Assembly (NCBI GenBank): GCA_946188175.1
Contig: CAMHUJ010000079.1
Coordinates: 1-7,339 of the forward strand
DNA length: 7,339 nt
Reading direction: 5' to 3'
Source: an uncultured Ruminococcus sp.
GTDB taxonomy: Bacteria; Bacillota; Clostridia; Oscillospirales; Ruminococcaceae
Positions 5,700-7,339 of the stretch are shown here, piece by piece. The first letter of the stretch is position 1. Each line of letters starts with the position of its first letter. The position numbers and the translations under genes were made by a program. The notes below the pieces were generated by a model that was not told the origin of the DNA, ran no database searches, and was given only the letters and a program-made list of their open reading frames with translations.

Positions 5700-6167
5700 T
5701 TATTTCAAAGCCATCACATAAACCTGACAGGGATTCGCTTCATCCCAGAGCGGCAGAACCTCGAATTCCTGAAATCCGCAGGCAAGATAAAACCGGTTCG
5801 TCGCATCATAATCCGGATACATACCCATTTTCACGGTCTTAACCTGCATAAACGCATATCCGGCATTGACAGCGCATTCTTTTGCCGACGCAAACAGCAT
5901 CCGCCCGACGCCGTTTCTGTGATACGGCTTCAGTACACCCATAACAGCCAGTTCTACCGTTGCAGCACCGGTCTCCTTCAGGCAGAGAAACCCGACAGGT
6001 GCCGCGCCGTCAAATGCCGCAAATGTGATTCGCTCCGGACTGTCCGCAATATACGCCTCCCTGCTGGATTCCACTTCAAACCACTCCGGAAGTGCCTCTA
6101 ACACCTGCCGGACGATCTGCATTTTTTTCTGTTTATCTTCAATTTGTCTGATTTTGATATTCTGCAT
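5700..6167 (-). CDS. GNAT-family N-acetyltransferase
   Basis: This 155-residue protein would transfer an acetyl group from acetyl-CoA to an unknown amine. Motif A is visible at 72-93: strand ELAVMGVLKPYHR followed by the acetyl-CoA pyrophosphate loop RNGVGR (84-89). Motif B is at 119-133 (DYDATNRFYLACGF), with the Tyr that usually acts as general acid at 127. The length is typical of a single-domain GNAT. GGAGG lies 5 bases before the ATG. The methyltransferase gene ends 12 bases upstream on the same strand, so the two are likely cotranscribed; this does not reveal the substrate. I see no ribosomal-protein (RimI-type) signature strong enough to name it. Confidence 0.9.
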   Translation of the reverse strand: MQNIKIRQIEDKQKKMQIVRQVLEALPEWFEVESSREAYIADSPERITFAAFDGAAPVGFLCLKETGAATVELAVMGVLKPYHRNGVGRMLFASAKECAVNAGYAFMQVKTVKMGMYPDYDATNRFYLACGFQEFEVLPLWDEANPCQVYVMALK

Positions 6168-6179
6168 GATATCCTCCGT

Positions 6180-7004
6180 TTATCGTTTTCGCAATTCCCA
6201 GAACGCAACCGCGCTTGCTGCGGCAACATTCAGAGAATCCACGCCGTGCATCATCGGAATACGAACCGTCCGGTCACAGGCTGCAATCGTTTCCGGCGCA
6301 AGCCCCTCCCCCTCTGTCCCGAGCACAATCGCAAGCTGCTCCGCAGACCGAAGCTCTGCGTCGTCAATCGAAACAGAATCGTCACACAGTGCCATTGCAG
6401 CAGTCTGGAACCCGAAACCGCGCAGCATCCGGACCGTTTCCGATGCATCCGGCGCATCCGGCAGATATGCCCACGGAATCTGAAATACCGTTCCCATGCT
6501 GACACGCGCCGCACGCCGATACAGCGGATCAGTACAGCCGGTTGTCAGCAATACGGCATCCATACCGAGTGCAGCAGCCGAACGAAAGATCGCACCGAGA
6601 TTTGTCGGATTCATAATGTTTTCCAGAATCACAATCCGATGCATCCCCGAGAGCATCTCCGCTGAATACTGCCTTTCACGGCGCTGCATCGCACATAAGA
6701 CACCGCGCGTCAAATGCATCCCCTTTACAGAATTCAGCACGGATGCATCCGCAAGATAAATCGGTTTATCATTATACCGCTCCGTCAGCGCCTGCACCTG
6801 CGGTGTATAAAATGCAGTATCAATCAGAAACGATACCGGCATATATCCTGCATTCATTGCGCGTTCAATGACATTGGGACTCTCCGCGATAAAAAGCCCC
6901 TGCGCAGGTTCGTTGATATGGAAAAGCTGCGTCTCCGAGAAGCGAACCCACTCTGACCAAGGGGTTCCGGAAAGCGTGACAATCCGCGTTACATTTGGTG
7001 CCAT
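6180..7004 (-). CDS. SpoU/TrmH-family RNA methyltransferase
   Basis: This 274-residue protein is an S-adenosylmethionine-dependent RNA 2'-O-ribose methyltransferase of the SPOUT superfamily, acting on rRNA or tRNA. The three family motifs are present near the C-terminal half: NPTNLGAIFRSA (132-143, with catalytic Arg141), IVLGTEGEGL (226-235) and IPMMHGVDSLNVAAASAV (239-256), which build the knotted cofactor site. The N-terminal ~110 residues look like the L30e-like substrate-binding domain, with GLFIAESPNVIERAM at 36-50. The ATG at 7004 is chosen because GGAGG lies 5 bases upstream; the frame is open to 7055 but that start would overlap the promoter. It is the first gene of a pair with the GNAT gene. 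The exact target nucleotide cannot be told from sequence. Confidence 0.92.
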   Translation of the reverse strand: MAPNVTRIVTLSGTPWSEWVRFSETQLFHINEPAQGLFIAESPNVIERAMNAGYMPVSFLIDTAFYTPQVQALTERYNDKPIYLADASVLNSVKGMHLTRGVLCAMQRRERQYSAEMLSGMHRIVILENIMNPTNLGAIFRSAAALGMDAVLLTTGCTDPLYRRAARVSMGTVFQIPWAYLPDAPDASETVRMLRGFGFQTAAMALCDDSVSIDDAELRSAEQLAIVLGTEGEGLAPETIAACDRTVRIPMMHGVDSLNVAAASAVAFWELRKR

Positions 7005-7026
7005 TTGAACCTCCGTTTTTGTTTCT

Positions 7027-7055
7027 ATTATAACACAGTTGCTGAAAAAACACAA
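7027..7055 (-). promoter_or_regulatory. Vegetative promoter of the methyltransferase-acetyltransferase pair
   Basis: On the minus strand TTGTGT (7055-7050), 17 bases, and TATAAT (7032-7027) preceded by TGT form an extended -10 SigA promoter. The leader to the ATG at 7004 is short, about 16 bases, and contains the GGAGG. Confidence 0.72.
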
Positions 7056-7056
7056 G

Positions 7057-7074
7057 ATGATAATTTTTTATCAT
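7057..7074. repeat. Perfect inverted repeat between divergent promoters
   Basis: ATGATAA (7057-7063) and TTATCAT (7068-7074) are separated by TTTT. The repeat starts just upstream of the methyltransferase -35 and ends 6 bases before the tRNA -35. Possible roles are an operator for a dimeric regulator or an AT-rich upstream element. I know of no regulator with this exact site. Confidence 0.55.
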
Positions 7075-7080
7075 TAGGGG

Positions 7081-7109
7081 TTGACAAAAGCGCAAAATTA
7101 TGCTATAAT
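7081..7109 (+). promoter_or_regulatory. Perfect consensus promoter of the tRNA-Ser pair
   Basis: TTGACA (7081-7086), 17 bases, TATAAT (7104-7109), with TGC before the -10 as an extended element. This is an unusually strong SigA promoter, as expected for stable RNA. The first tRNA begins 19 bases after the -10. Confidence 0.9.
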
Positions 7110-7128
7110 AATAAAGCTGAATCCGAAA

Positions 7129-7217
<89 letters not shown>

Positions 7218-7249
7218 ACATTATCTTCGGATATCGCATTCACCATGCT

Positions 7250-7339
7250 GGAGAAATACCCAAGTGGTGAAGGGGCTCCCCTGCTAAGGGAGTAGGGCTC
7301 GAAAGGGTCGCGAGGGTTCAAATCCCTCTTTCTCCGCCA
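7250..7339 (+). tRNA. tRNA-Ser (anticodon GCU)
   Basis: The 90-base gene ends exactly at the window edge. Acceptor arm GGAGAAA (7250-7256) pairs with TTTCTCC (7329-7335). The stem CTCCC/GGGAG encloses loop CTGCTAA with anticodon GCT at 7283-7285. A long variable arm, T-loop TTCAAAT, discriminator G and encoded CCA (7337-7339) follow. It reads AGC and AGU. It lies 32 bases after the first tRNA-Ser and is probably processed from the same transcript. Confidence 0.97.

Overview
The window looks like chromosomal DNA from a spore-forming, low-to-mid-GC member of the Clostridia, most likely an Oscillospiraceae/Ruminococcus-like lineage. The reasons are late- and mid-sporulation genes (a SigK-type sigma factor and SpoIIR), strong AGGAGG-type ribosome binding sites, TTGACA-N17-TATAAT promoters, and a class II aldolase with the strong codon bias of a highly expressed gene. 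The taxonomic placement is inference from style and gene content; no marker gene here fixes a species.

Left part (1-3880): three minus-strand genes read right to left. SpoIIR (3880-3131) is the forespore signal that triggers pro-SigE processing. A ClpC/ClpA-type AAA+ unfoldase (2905-644) follows; it keeps both ATPase modules and the ClpP-docking loop but lacks the middle domain of normal ClpC. A SigK-like mother-cell sigma factor (596 to beyond base 1) comes 47 bases after it. In the gap between spoIIR and clp, on the plus strand, sits a 40-residue gene for a cysteine-rich membrane peptide (3094-3216). Its 3' end lies antisense to the last 28 codons of spoIIR. A sporulation-related role for this peptide is plausible but unproven.

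Middle part (4017-5068): fba, class II fructose-bisphosphate aldolase, is a monocistronic plus-strand gene with its own promoter, a structured leader and a strong intrinsic terminator. Right after the terminator, a perfect consensus promoter drives a short AraC-type DNA-binding protein (5189-5569). A relic of the missing C-terminal effector-binding domain survives out of frame downstream, so this gene is an internally deleted regulator.

Right part (5666-7339): a shared hairpin separates the araC relic from a minus-strand pair read right to left, an SpoU/TrmH-family RNA methyltransferase (7004-6180) and a GNAT acetyltransferase (6167-5700). Divergent from them, a second perfect consensus promoter drives two serine tRNAs in tandem, tRNA-Ser(UGA) and tRNA-Ser(GCU). 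A perfect inverted repeat lies between the two divergent promoters.

The most interesting item is the unnamed Cys-rich peptide gene lodged within the spoIIR-clp-sigK cluster, followed by the M-domain-less Clp ATPase coupled to sigK. Most of the rest is ordinary housekeeping.
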